Shown piece after piece: positions 1 through 8,811 of a stretch of 64,000 nucleotides of DNA; within the stretch, counting starts at the first letter, position 1; the number at the start of each line of letters is the position of its first letter. A model generated the notes under the pieces. It saw only the letters and a list, made by a program, of their open reading frames with translations, did no database searches and was not told where the DNA came from. The DNA lies in contig OX442314.1 of assembly GCA_949358305.1 (NCBI GenBank), positions 41,238,581 to 41,302,580 of the forward strand, written 5' to 3'. Both the position numbers and the translations under genes were made by a program. This DNA comes from Strigamia acuminata. Taxonomy: Eukaryota > Arthropoda > Chilopoda > Geophilomorpha > Linotaeniidae.

Positions 1-54
1 ATCGATGATGAGGTTTAAAGAAGTTAGGAACTAACTTCCTAAAAAGGGGGGAGG
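1..54 (+). other. 3' internal end and polypurine tract of a truncated Gypsy-type element
   Basis: The first bases are non-coding and end in a purine-rich run (AAAAAGGGGGGAGG, about 41-54) directly before TGTAGTGACCC. This is the arrangement expected of a polypurine tract, which primes plus-strand synthesis, next to a 3' LTR. The window start cuts off the rest of the element. GyA and GyB have a similar purine tract followed by TGT.GTGACCC, so this is probably a relative. Confidence 0.5.
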
Positions 55-597
55 TGTAGTGACCCTAGTGGTCACTAGTGGAAGAAGTATCAGAAATAAA
101 GTCTGAAAATATTATTTTATTTTAGTTTATTTGGTTTTTTATATTTCCTGTCCCCAGACAAGGAAGTTAAGCAGAGTGGGAGGAAATGTGAGTGGTTGCC
201 AGGGTAACCAGCCCACAAGCCTCCAAACAGGAAATACATCCTGTGAAGAGTGCGAACTCTTCAGTTTTATGTTCATGTTCACCAAGTCAAGTCACACCAA
301 ATCTACTCCAGAAATACCAGAATTCTTCATTAGATTTGTGACATTTGGAAACACCATGGAACTCATAATCTTGCTGTGAAGAATCCAGCTAGATTCATCT
401 TGTGCCACCACAACTAGTGACACGGGAAGCCACATTCTTGCTGAGAGGGATCCAGCTAGAGTTCATTCTTGCAATTGTACGAATACAATTGTGAGATTTC
501 ATCTTGTCTCAACGACATTGTTGAGAAGGGATATTTGTGTGGAAATAGCCACAAGTTGGAGTCGCAACGGATGAGTTGCGAGAGAACGTCGGAAGAA

Positions 598-786
598 CGG
601 AAATTAGTCCGAATTCATCACCGAGTCGGAATTAGTCCGTGTCGCCGAGATTCGAGAGTCGAGTCGCGAAGATTCGTATGAGAAGCGAGAGAGAAGTTGC
701 ACGGAAATTTGTCCGTTTCGTCGAGAAAATCTTCGAGAACGGAATTGAGTCCGGCTACAAGTCATCATTAGTCGGAAATTTGTCCG
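598..786 (+). repeat. Array of five short CGGA...TCCG hairpins
   Basis: Five 13-14 nt units of the form CGGAA(A)TTNGTCCG lie at 598-611, 627-639, 702-715, 740-753 and 773-786. Each can fold into a small CGGA/TCCG stem with an A/T-rich loop. Spacing is irregular, so this is not a simple tandem array. Similar CGG-loop-CCG hairpins occur in GyA, GyB and near 38.9 kb. Confidence 0.5.
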
Positions 787-850
787 TGTCGTCGGGAATG
801 AACGCCGGGAGTAGAAAACGAAGATCGGACGTCGCGAACGATTTGTGAAC

Positions 851-894
851 GTTGCCATAACGTCGCCGTAACGTTGCCGTAACGTCGCCGCGAA
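851..894 (+). repeat. 11-bp tandem repeat, four units
   Basis: Units at 851-861, 862-872, 873-883 and 884-894 follow GTYGCCRTAAC; the last is degenerate. A further GTCGCCAT lies at 908-915. The array sits inside the putative LTR. Function unknown. Confidence 0.6.
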
Positions 895-1188
895 ATTCAC
901 CGTGAACGTCGCCATTTTGTATTATTTTCTCTTTCATTTCTTATTTAATTTTATCATTTAGTCAAATATGTATGATTTTATCACGTATTCCTATTATTTG
1001 TATTTCCTTTAAAGCATAGTTTAAGTTAAGAATAAATCATCTTAGAATTTATTTGAGGAATAACTTGTGTTTATTTTCCCACCATTTTGAGTTAGAATTA
1101 GTAGTATTTTTTATGATAAGTCTTGTCAAAGCATCAATAAGCTTGGAATTATTCTTTATTAATTTAAGGAGTAATTCAGGCTCATTAC

Positions 1189-1405
1189 AAAGTTTAAAAA
1201 GGTCACAGACCCAAAACCATACAAAAACGTCACCACATCTGGTGTAACTTAAAAGACAACAAAGACTCGGGTTTTTCCTTCAAAATTTCGCAGAAGGCAA
1301 TTAAAAACGGATTATAAAAAAAATCCAAATATTCCCAACACCAATTTAACAGAAATTCAATAATAAATCAAAATCAATTATTTTAATAAAACACTAGTTT
1401 TCACA
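1189..1405 (-). repeat. Truncated 3' LTR of the BEL element
   Basis: The 217 bp match 7062-7278 base for base by eye. The last codons of gag-pol and its TAG stop lie inside this LTR. The part equivalent to 6798-7061, containing the LTR 3' end, is absent and replaced by sequence of the neighbouring element. Confidence 0.85.
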
Positions 1406-4400
1406 CTGGGGGGGGGGGTCAGTATCATTCTCGACATCATCTTCGTGCGTCTCTAGTAAGCACAATCTTTGAACCGGACGCCGCAATCTTTTTCCGTTAG
1501 CTAGTCTGACCTCACCCGACCGAACTTTCCCATCCCTTCCTGGAAATGTTTCTGTCACTTGTCCCATTGCCCAGGTAGAACGAGGTTGATTCTCGTCTTG
1601 TATCAAAATTACATCTCCCTTTTTTAACTCTCTCCGTTCTCGAGCAGTTCTAAATACTCTCAACTCGGTCAAATACTCCTTTCTCCACCTCCCCCAAATA
1701 TGTTTTGCCAACTTTTCCCTTAATTTCCATCTCTTCAGCAGTTCGGCAGAATGTGATGTCAACTGTTTTGTATCAATCTGAAAAGCATCTGGGAGGTTTA
1801 TTTGGCGTTTACCGACCAAAAAATGGGAGGGGGTCAAGGGTTCACACTCACTTGAGTCGGCGTAGACATAAGTGATGGGCCGTGAATTGATCATGGCCTC
1901 CACCTCGCATAGGACGGTGGTCAACTCCTCAAAAGTGAGAACACGTTTCCCCAAAATCTTTTTTAAGCAAGTTTTGACAGACCGAACCATGCGTTCCCAA
2001 AACCCACCCCACCAGGCGGCCCTTTCAACAATAAATTTCCATTCCACCCCATTCCTAGCCAAATACCCACTTAATTCTTCTTTACGAATGCCATTAATTA
2101 AGGTTCTCAATTCTACATCAGCTTTTTTAAAAGTTTTTGCATTATCTGAATAAATAACGCTCGGCACGCCTCGTCGTGAGAAAAATCGTCGCAAAGCCAA
2201 CACAAAGTCCTCCGTATTCATTGTGGTTGTTAGTTCTAGATGTAGAGCGCGGGTAACAGCACACGTGAACAGCACAATATAACTCTTTTGCCCTGATCGC
2301 TGATAAAGAGGCCCAGCAAAGTCGACGCCTACGACTTGGAACGGATCCGCTTGCTTGACTCTATCAGACGGCATTGGAGCTTCTATTTGTCGCATAAGTC
2401 GGCCTTGAACTCGTCTACAAACAAAACAGTTATTTATTATACGCTTGATGACGCTTCTGGAGTGTGGGAACCAATAACGACATCTTATTTCAGCCAACGT
2501 GTTGCTCAGCCCTCCGTGAAACACGCGTTCGTGTGCACTTCTAACAATGAGTCCTATTAGATGATTTTTGTCATGTAACACCCACGGTCCTTTGGTTCCT
2601 GGATTCACCTCACTCCATTTAATTCTTGGTCTCACATGTAACAGTTCGTGTTCATCAAGTGCACAATCGATTTGACCCAACTCAGTCGCTTTATCACGCT
2701 CCCGCCCCGTCCTCAAGGCGTTTAAATCGTTTGAATAATGAGCACTTTGAATTTCTCGGATCCAATAGTGCTCAGCTTTAACCAACTCTCGTATTGACAG
2801 TGGACTGCCATCTCGAACTTTAGATTTCAAATTGTTTATGAATTGTCTTACCCATGCTGTCACGCGTAGTAACTTCGACCATGAACCGTATTTGTCTGAA
2901 TTGAAAATGTCTCTTGAATTGGACGTTTCTTCCACCACGATGTTTATTTGCTCGTCGACATCGTCTTCGTATTCGAGGTCAATATCGGCTTGCGGCCAAT
3001 GTTCCTCACTCTCGGATAGCCATCTCGGTCCCCGCCACCATGTTTGATCGTCCAACAGCTGTTGGGCATCGATTCCTCGGGTCAGCAGGTCTGCAGGATT
3101 TTCTTTGCCGGGGATGTGTCGCCATTCCATTTGTGGCGCGTTGCTCTGGATTTCCTCGACTCGTCTGGATACGAATGGAATTGTCCTGCTGCTTCCTCGT
3201 TTGAGCCATGACAACACTATTGTCGAATCTGTCCAGCATATGGTCCGGGAAGCTGGCAACTCGGTCAACTTTTTTACCAATCTGGACGACAAGAGCGCGC
3301 CCATCAACTCAAGTCGTGGTAAAGTGATGGTCTTCACTGGCGCGATTCTGGATTTTGAGAGAACGAAAAGAGTTTCAAAATTATCATTTTTGCCCACTCT
3401 AGTGTAAATTACTACACCATAGGCAAGTGGGCTGGCGTCACAAAATATATGTATTTCTACATTTGAACAGTCACTGTCGAAGCCTGTCCAACGTGGCACT
3501 TTAATTTGTTCTAAAATCGGGATCTGACATTTCCATTCTTCCCATTTCTTGGCTTCTTCATTTGGCAGTTTTTTATCCCAATCTATTTTCAGGCGCCAAA
3601 GACTTTGGAAAATTAACTTCCCCGTAACACTAAATGGACTGGCGAACCCCAACGGATCGAATATGCTGGCCACTACTTGTATCACATTTCTTTTTGTGAT
3701 TTGTTCCACTTTCATTTTTTTTAAAAGTTCGCCCATTTCAAGTGTCAACACGTCTAACGTCAGGTCCCAAACCAATCCCAAAACTTTTGTTGTTTTCCTG
3801 TCGTCGTTCGCCGATGAGACCATTTTTTCTCGCACTTGCGTTGAATTAGTCGTCCACTTCGTTAGTTCCATGTTGGCTTTCTTCAAAATTTCTGTGACTT
3901 CGTAACACGTCTTCGTTAGCGCCGCCTCATCGTGATTGCTGTTGATAAAGTCATCGACATAAAATCGCAATAATACTTGCAAAACCGTTTCGGGGTATTG
4001 TTCAACGAATTTCATTAAATGCTCGCGTATCGTCGCATTCAACAGGAAGGGGCTGGGTGTGGCGCCAAACAGTACACGAGTTTGTCTCAAAATTCGTAAC
4101 TTCAATGGTCCTTTGCCGTCCCACTCGTCACACAACCAAAAGAATCGCAAGCAGTCTCTGTCGTCCAAGTGGATCCCGATTTGATGAAACGCCTTAACGA
4201 TGTCGCCAACAGCTGCATAAATGTAAGCTCTAAAATGTATTAGCATGTCAATTATTTCAGGTAACAAATTGGGGCCGGTGAACAGGCAATCGTTTAATGA
4301 TTTGCTTCTTGTTCCGTGTGATGATGCGTCACATACGACACGTAGCTTCGTCGTTTCCCGCTGCTCACGTATCACGGGGCTGTGTGGGAGGTAATAACAA

Positions 4401-6739
4401 CGAATTTGGGCCGTTTCGCTTGGCACATCCTCCACGATCCCCTCGGCGATTTGGTTATTAATTACTTCTCGATATTTTTCGTATAATTCTGGATCCCTTT
4501 TGAATTTGCGCACCAAATTCCAAAAGCGACGAAGAGCAATCGTATAATTATCGTCGAGTTCATCCTTCGAGACCAGCCATGGCAATCGTACTTCGTAGCG
4601 GACGCCGTTCCATTTCAGCGATCGTTTGAATTCTTCTAACGCTTGCAAATCCTCGTCCTGCTTCCCTGTGTTGGCTTCGTGCAGTATGCCGATGGCGTCC
4701 AGCTCCCAGAACTTCTGCAATTGTAAGTCTATTTTTTCTTCAATTTTTGATAAATTCACCTGAACGACCATGCATTTTTCTTTTTGTTCAATTTCGTTAT
4801 TTGAGCCGTGAATGGTCCATCCAAACATGGTCTCCAATCCAACCAGCCCTGGCCCCAGTCTCTCCACTCGACCGCTCATAATTTTCCAGAAATAGTCCGT
4901 ACCCACCAAAATAGATACATCACCGTGTCGAATTTTATTTTGTTCGATGTTTAACTCGATTCCGTGCTTTTTCAGCATTGATTGCACGTTACCGTCCGTC
5001 TGTTTGACCACCGAGCTGGTGATCCAGGGCACCACGATAGCTTGCACCTCAATTTGGTTGGCATCGTCGTCTCGTGCGCGCAGAGTCACGCGTACTTGTT
5101 TGCGCTGCACAGGTGTGGGCTCCCGTTGACCAAAGGGCACGATGTTCATCGTCGTCTCTCCAATTTCATGCGCGTTCAGTTCCCTTGACAGTCTCTCGGT
5201 TATGAATGTCCTATGACTCCCGCCGTCAAAAAAACATTGCACTGTTTTTCTCCTCTCGTGCGACTCGACGTCGACCATTAGAACCTGAAAATATAAATCT
5301 TTTTGATTATTTCCCACCACGGCTGTGGTTTTAACTTCTTCCACGTCGTCGTCCTCGCACAGTTGGGTGTGGTGGCGTCGATTGCACTTCCCGCATTTTA
5401 TTTTTGCAGTACATTTGGGCACACGATGCCCCTTGTCAAGGCATAGAAAACAACGACCTGCACTCATCAAGTTCCTTCTTTTCTTGTGGGGCAGCAACGG
5501 GCAAGCTTCGCTGGTGTGCTCGTCGACCTCGCAAAAAACACATACATCTGCGCGGATGGTGAGGGCATTGACCGATGGCAAGGTCGTCTTTTTTTTTACC
5601 CATTCTGTGCCTTTGTTGAAGGGGGGTCGGCTTGTTTTCTTCTCCTCGAGGCTTGGCTCTTTACTGTAACTGTTGGCGGCTGCCGTTCGTTCTCGCAAGC
5701 CAATTTGCTTGTTCAAGAACACGAGGAAGGCCTTGATGTCCGTCTCGTCGTCGTTTTCGCCCTGCGCGAACCCCATCGCGATGAAGTCCGGCACGGCGGC
5801 CATTAGTTTCGGGCATAACAAGGCGCCAAATGTGGCCACATCCACCTCCAAATTTTCAAGGCTTCTGACGTGTAATTCGCACTCGTCATAAAGTTTTCGA
5901 AGGGCTACTAAATCGCCAATTTTCTTCACCGCCTGCACCTTTTCTATCGCACGCAAATGCGCGTTCACGACCACATTTTTTTTGCCAAAGCGGTTAGTTA
6001 ACAATTGTTTAGCCGTCTCGTAATTTTCATCAGTCGGGTTGAGTCCCGCGACCACGCTGGCTGCTGGGCCCTCCAGAAATGTTTTTAAATATACGAGTTT
6101 GGCTTTGGGGGTGAGCTTCTTGCTTCCCCCGATTCCAATTTCAAAGTTACTCCAAAAATCGTACCATTCTGTCGGGTTCCCTCCATATTTTTGCATATTA
6201 ATTGTAGGAAGTTTGATCGAACCTGCATCCTGCTCCTCGTTGACCAGTGGCTGTACGGCTGGCGGCGGCACATGGACTTGAACCTGGGCAGCGATCTGGG
6301 CCGTGATGGCCTGTTGATTGAGCAGCATCTGGGCGGCGATTGCATCTTCCAGTTTTTTTTGGTTGGCGGCTGCTGTCGCCTCGTTCGCCTGCCCCATCTC
6401 GGCTCGTCGTATCTCGTCCGCGTGCTGCACCAGGTCCTCCATTTGGTCTATCAGGCGTTCCTGGTAGATGTCCGCCGTTTCCTGGTCGGCCGTGGCTTCA
6501 TTGTCGTCGGCGATCAAGTTTCCAATCCGTTCGTCCAGCCCCGCCAAAATGTCCTTTTTGGCTTGTAGTTGGGCTTTGTGTCGCGCCAACTTCTTTAAAT
6601 CGACCGGCACCTCTGCCAGCAAGCCGGCTGTTACGTTGGTCAGCCGGGTGCACGCCGTTCTCGCGGTCGTGCGATTCCTTTTTAGCTTGTCGATTTCCGA
6701 AAGTTCGGCCATTATTACGTTCAAAACAAATTTCAACAC
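1394..6739 (-). CDS. BEL/Pao gag-pol polyprotein
   Basis: A 1781-residue open frame. Order seen: helical N-terminus, a BEL-type gag domain (about residues 175-350), a Cys/His cluster with CVFC, CFLC and CGKC (about 395-455), aspartic protease, reverse transcriptase with YVDD at 927-930, RNase H with a CDAS motif, an integrase zinc finger, and an integrase core with VDFAG (D1473), YSDNAKTF (D1532) and WWGGFWERMVR (E1582). The long D-to-E gap and the WWGGFWER motif are typical of BEL/Pao. The protease motif reads FFDGGS at 505-507, where DSG or DTG is expected, so protease activity is uncertain. An internal Met (MAELSEID, residue 11) is an equally plausible start. No stop or frameshift is seen. 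Confidence 0.93.
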   Translation of the reverse strand: MLKFVLNVIMAELSEIDKLKRNRTTARTACTRLTNVTAGLLAEVPVDLKKLARHKAQLQAKKDILAGLDERIGNLIADDNEATADQETADIYQERLIDQMEDLVQHADEIRRAEMGQANEATAAANQKKLEDAIAAQMLLNQQAITAQIAAQVQVHVPPPAVQPLVNEEQDAGSIKLPTINMQKYGGNPTEWYDFWSNFEIGIGGSKKLTPKAKLVYLKTFLEGPAASVVAGLNPTDENYETAKQLLTNRFGKKNVVVNAHLRAIEKVQAVKKIGDLVALRKLYDECELHVRSLENLEVDVATFGALLCPKLMAAVPDFIAMGFAQGENDDETDIKAFLVFLNKQIGLRERTAAANSYSKEPSLEEKKTSRPPFNKGTEWVKKKTTLPSVNALTIRADVCVFCEVDEHTSEACPLLPHKKRRNLMSAGRCFLCLDKGHRVPKCTAKIKCGKCNRRHHTQLCEDDDVEEVKTTAVVGNNQKDLYFQVLMVDVESHERRKTVQCFFDGGSHRTFITERLSRELNAHEIGETTMNIVPFGQREPTPVQRKQVRVTLRARDDDANQIEVQAIVVPWITSSVVKQTDGNVQSMLKKHGIELNIEQNKIRHGDVSILVGTDYFWKIMSGRVERLGPGLVGLETMFGWTIHGSNNEIEQKEKCMVVQVNLSKIEEKIDLQLQKFWELDAIGILHEANTGKQDEDLQALEEFKRSLKWNGVRYEVRLPWLVSKDELDDNYTIALRRFWNLVRKFKRDPELYEKYREVINNQIAEGIVEDVPSETAQIRCYYLPHSPVIREQRETTKLRVVCDASSHGTRSKSLNDCLFTGPNLLPEIIDMLIHFRAYIYAAVGDIVKAFHQIGIHLDDRDCLRFFWLCDEWDGKGPLKLRILRQTRVLFGATPSPFLLNATIREHLMKFVEQYPETVLQVLLRFYVDDFINSNHDEAALTKTCYEVTEILKKANMELTKWTTNSTQVREKMVSSANDDRKTTKVLGLVWDLTLDVLTLEMGELLKKMKVEQITKRNVIQVVASIFDPLGFASPFSVTGKLIFQSLWRLKIDWDKKLPNEEAKKWEEWKCQIPILEQIKVPRWTGFDSDCSNVEIHIFCDASPLAYGVVIYTRVGKNDNFETLFVLSKSRIAPVKTITLPRLELMGALLSSRLVKKLTELPASRTICWTDSTIVLSWLKRGSSRTIPFVSRRVEEIQSNAPQMEWRHIPGKENPADLLTRGIDAQQLLDDQTWWRGPRWLSESEEHWPQADIDLEYEDDVDEQINIVVEETSNSRDIFNSDKYGSWSKLLRVTAWVRQFINNLKSKVRDGSPLSIRELVKAEHYWIREIQSAHYSNDLNALRTGRERDKATELGQIDCALDEHELLHVRPRIKWSEVNPGTKGPWVLHDKNHLIGLIVRSAHERVFHGGLSNTLAEIRCRYWFPHSRSVIKRIINNCFVCRRVQGRLMRQIEAPMPSDRVKQADPFQVVGVDFAGPLYQRSGQKSYIVLFTCAVTRALHLELTTTMNTEDFVLALRRFFSRRGVPSVIYSDNAKTFKKADVELRTLINGIRKEELSGYLARNGVEWKFIVERAAWWGGFWERMVRSVKTCLKKILGKRVLTFEELTTVLCEVEAMINSRPITYVYADSSECEPLTPSHFLVGKRQINLPDAFQIDTKQLTSHSAELLKRWKLREKLAKHIWGRWRKEYLTELRVFRTARERRELKKGDVILIQDENQPRSTWAMGQVTETFPGRDGKVRSGEVRLANGKRLRRPVQRLCLLETHEDDVENDTDPPPQCEN

Positions 6740-6779
6740 TCACGATCTTGACACAAATTTTTCAGGTCCGGGTTTCAGG

Positions 6780-6797
6780 TCCCGGGTTTCGGCACCA
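6780..6797 (-). other. Primer binding site of the BEL element
   Basis: On the minus strand the sequence directly after the 5' LTR reads TGGTGCCGAAACCCGGGA. It starts with the TGG that pairs with the CCA end of a tRNA, and this form is common in BEL elements. The exact tRNA was not determined. The site fixes the inner LTR border at 6798. Confidence 0.75.
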
Positions 6798-7278
6798 TGT
6801 GAAAATCCCAAATTATAAATGTTGAAAGTTCTCTTTTTGATGTAAATTCAGTTGGTTCAGGTTTCGGAAATTTCTAAGTTCTTTTTCAGTGTGTGAATAC
6901 AAAATAAATTCTAACTGCTCAGCAAGAGCAGCTCTGCTTGGTTAAAGTGAAAATGTTGTACTGTTTATTCTCGTTGGAAAACGATGTTAAATACACAAAA
7001 TTAGTTCTTGGAAACAAGAACAAAAATACACATAGTAATTAGTTCTCAGAAAATGAGAACAAAAGTTTAAAAAGGTCACAGACCCAAAACCATACAAAAA
7101 CGTCACCACATCTGGTGTAACTTAAAAGACAACAAAGACTCGGGTTTTTCCTTCAAAATTTCGCAGAAGGCAATTAAAAACGGATTATAAAAAAAATCCA
7201 AATATTCCCAACACCAATTTAACAGAAATTCAATAATAAATCAAAATCAATTATTTTAATAAAACACTAGTTTTCACA
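6798..7278 (-). repeat. 5' LTR of the BEL element (481 bp)
   Basis: On the minus strand it starts TGTGAAAACTAG and ends TTTTCACA next to the primer site, so it has TG...CA ends. The right border is set by the end of identity with the 3' LTR. Three perfect small hairpins lie in the half that the 3' LTR lacks: 6971-6984, 7004-7021 (GTTCTTG/CAAGAAC) and 7042-7060 (GTTCTCA/TGAGAAC). Confidence 0.8.
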
Positions 7279-7628
7279 GATTCATTGTAAGTACATTTTA
7301 TTTTGTGTTTTTATAAGTTTTCGTAATTTTTTACAACTGGATGGGAATGAATGGCCGGTGCAAGGGATGAGGCGGTCGCCTCAGGCGGCATATTACTAGG
7401 GGCAGCATCTGTGAGCGCTCAAAAAAAAATTATATATATATAATGTAGAATAAATATAAAATAAAAATAAAAATGAATATAAAATGAAAATAAAAATGAA
7501 ATAAATAAATAAATCTGCAGCAGCAATGCCTTGCTGCATTACACCTAGCAATTACACCCAAGTTTGGATGTGCTGATGATGATGTAGAATAGGTTCTAAC
7601 AAACACCACTCCAAAAGGAGCCATTGAT
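7279..7628. other. Gap with A-rich low-complexity sequence, no gene seen
   Basis: Between the BEL element and the family X exon there is an A/T-rich stretch (about 7421-7515) built from AAATAA/AAAATG-like words with a TATATA run. No coding similarity was recognised. Confidence 0.5.
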
Positions 7629-7722
7629 TAGAGTTCTAGCTCGTCAACTTCGTCTAACGACGAGCGGCAACGTTCCACCGAACACGCGCAGATGCGACAC
7701 CAAGCGGTATCAACGTTAAGTT
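7629..7722 (+). pseudogene. Family X copy A, first part (interrupted by GyA)
   Basis: An open frame rich in Ser, starting after a TAG near 7627 (SSSSTSSNDERQ...), runs up to the GyA insertion. After removal of GyA and one AGTT duplication it continues in frame at 21271 (TLSLTPLQLAAFNW). The region from the second part onward is shared with copy C at 48.5 kb. The join across the insertion is the evidence that this short segment is coding. Function unknown; the upstream border may be a splice acceptor (TTGATTAG). Confidence 0.5.
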
Positions 7723-8739
7723 TGTTGTGACCCGACTGGACCGGGGTCAACGAAGAGTTTCTCTCGTGACCTCGTTTCGGGTGTAAGGGGAGCCGCAAGC
7801 GCGTCTCCCTTCCCTCAGTGCATTGACATCTAGTCAATGGACAGGCGTCTGCCCTGAGGGAGTGGGGATGGCTCGTCCACCCCACCATTGGGCGATTCCG
7901 GTCACCTGTCAACCCCGCTTTGTGCAAAGGAATGTGCCTTGCACTGAGCGGGCAGAACCAGCACAACCATCAAACGAGAAACACACGTAAACCCGTCGTC
8001 CTACAAGATCAGGCCCAAGTAAAATATACTGGGATTGACCAAGGACAAAGGACAATTTACCGTGAGTACGTTTGGTCAGTGTCAAACTCCGCAGAGTAAC
8101 CTGCGAGATAAGATTACCACACTATTTTAGCACACCAGCTAGAAATAGTAAAAACCACTCCAGTTTAGCGAGTTGTGCAGACAAACGGTCGCACAAGCCT
8201 AAACTGCAGTAAAACCACGACGAGCGTTCCCGCCGCTGTGTGACCGCCGGGAGCCAGAAGAGTCCGCCGCTGTGTGATCGCCGGACACCACACAAAAACC
8301 TAGACAACAGCCCGAAGTAAGCCTTTTAACTAAGCATTCACTCGCGCCTGACCAGCGTGAGCCCGAAGGACCAGCCAGAGACGAATCGAGGACGCCATAT
8401 TGCCACGCCGGCCCAAGACGACACCACGTTGCCACAACGAGGACGCCATCTTGGACGCGAACGAAACAACAGACGACCTCGCCGATTCCAGCCAGCTTTC
8501 ATCATACCTTTACCTTTCCATTTCCCTTCACCCATTCCGATTTACCTTTTACCTACCTTTCATATATATATATAAGATATATCTGTATATTGTCCCACAG
8601 AATAAATCTATATTATATTTTACCTTTTATATCTGTGTAATCATTTCTTTGGGTAAACCGCTTGAGACAAAGCGGTAGTGAGTTAGTCGAATTAAGTAAT
8701 CAACCCACGAGTTAGCGACGGTTAGAGTTGAGCGCGACA
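7723..8739 (+). repeat. 5' LTR of GyA (1017 bp)
   Basis: Starts TGTTGTGACCC and ends GCGCGACA; matched by 20250-21266. It contains two near-identical CCGCCGCTGTGTGANCGCCGG hairpin-forming segments (about 8229-8285), a TATATATATA run near 8569 and AATAAA near 8602, so U3 promoter and poly(A) signals are plausible in the last third. Small ORFs inside it are judged fortuitous. Confidence 0.9.
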
Positions 8740-8741
8740 CG

Positions 8742-8759
8742 TGGGGGCCTGTCCGGGAT
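8742..8759 (+). other. Primer binding site of GyA, tRNA-Pro-like
   Basis: Two bases after the LTR comes TGGGGGCCTGTCCGGGAT. This differs at two bases from the well-known tRNA-Pro primer site of gammaretroviruses, so a proline tRNA is the likely primer. GyB has the same sequence. Confidence 0.75.
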
Positions 8760-8811
8760 CAAGTTGAATAACTGATTCTAACCTGTGATTGCATCATACC
8801 CAAAGCAAGAA

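Larger units (their letters stand above)
55..1188 (+). repeat. LTR (probable 3' LTR, right end lost) of a Gypsy-type element
   Basis: The block starts TGTAGTGACCC after a polypurine tract, resembling the TGTTGTGACCC and TGTGGTGACCC starts of the GyA and GyB LTRs. It holds a small palindrome (GTGACCCTAGTGGTCAC), a set of CGGA...TCCG hairpins, an 11-bp tandem repeat and an AATAAA signal near 1030. No TG...CA end is visible before the BEL element takes over at 1189, so the LTR was probably cut there. No second copy is in the window, so the LTR call rests on the polypurine tract and the start similarity. Confidence 0.45.
1189..7278 (-). mobile_element. BEL/Pao LTR retrotransposon
   Basis: The element reads right to left: 5' LTR (7278-6798), primer binding site (6797-6780), one gag-pol ORF (6739-1394), then the start of the 3' LTR (1405-1189). 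The LTR shares TGTGAAAACTAG at its 5' end with the copy at 1405. The two copies look identical over the 217 bp they share, which suggests a recent insertion. The last roughly 264 bp of the 3' LTR are missing: left of 1189 the sequence is unrelated to 6798-7061. No target duplication can be scored because of that loss. Confidence 0.9.

Noticed and set aside
604-937. Arg/Ser-rich minus-strand ORFs
   Set aside because: They arise from the hairpin and 11-bp repeats of the LTR and overlap other equally open frames; no conserved domain.
5325-6825. Plus-strand ORFs over the BEL gag region
   Set aside because: They are antisense shadows of the intact 1781-codon gag-pol frame.
7723-8739. Small ORFs inside the GyA/GyB LTRs
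   Set aside because: They repeat in every LTR copy only because the LTRs are near identical; short, overlapping and without coding bias.
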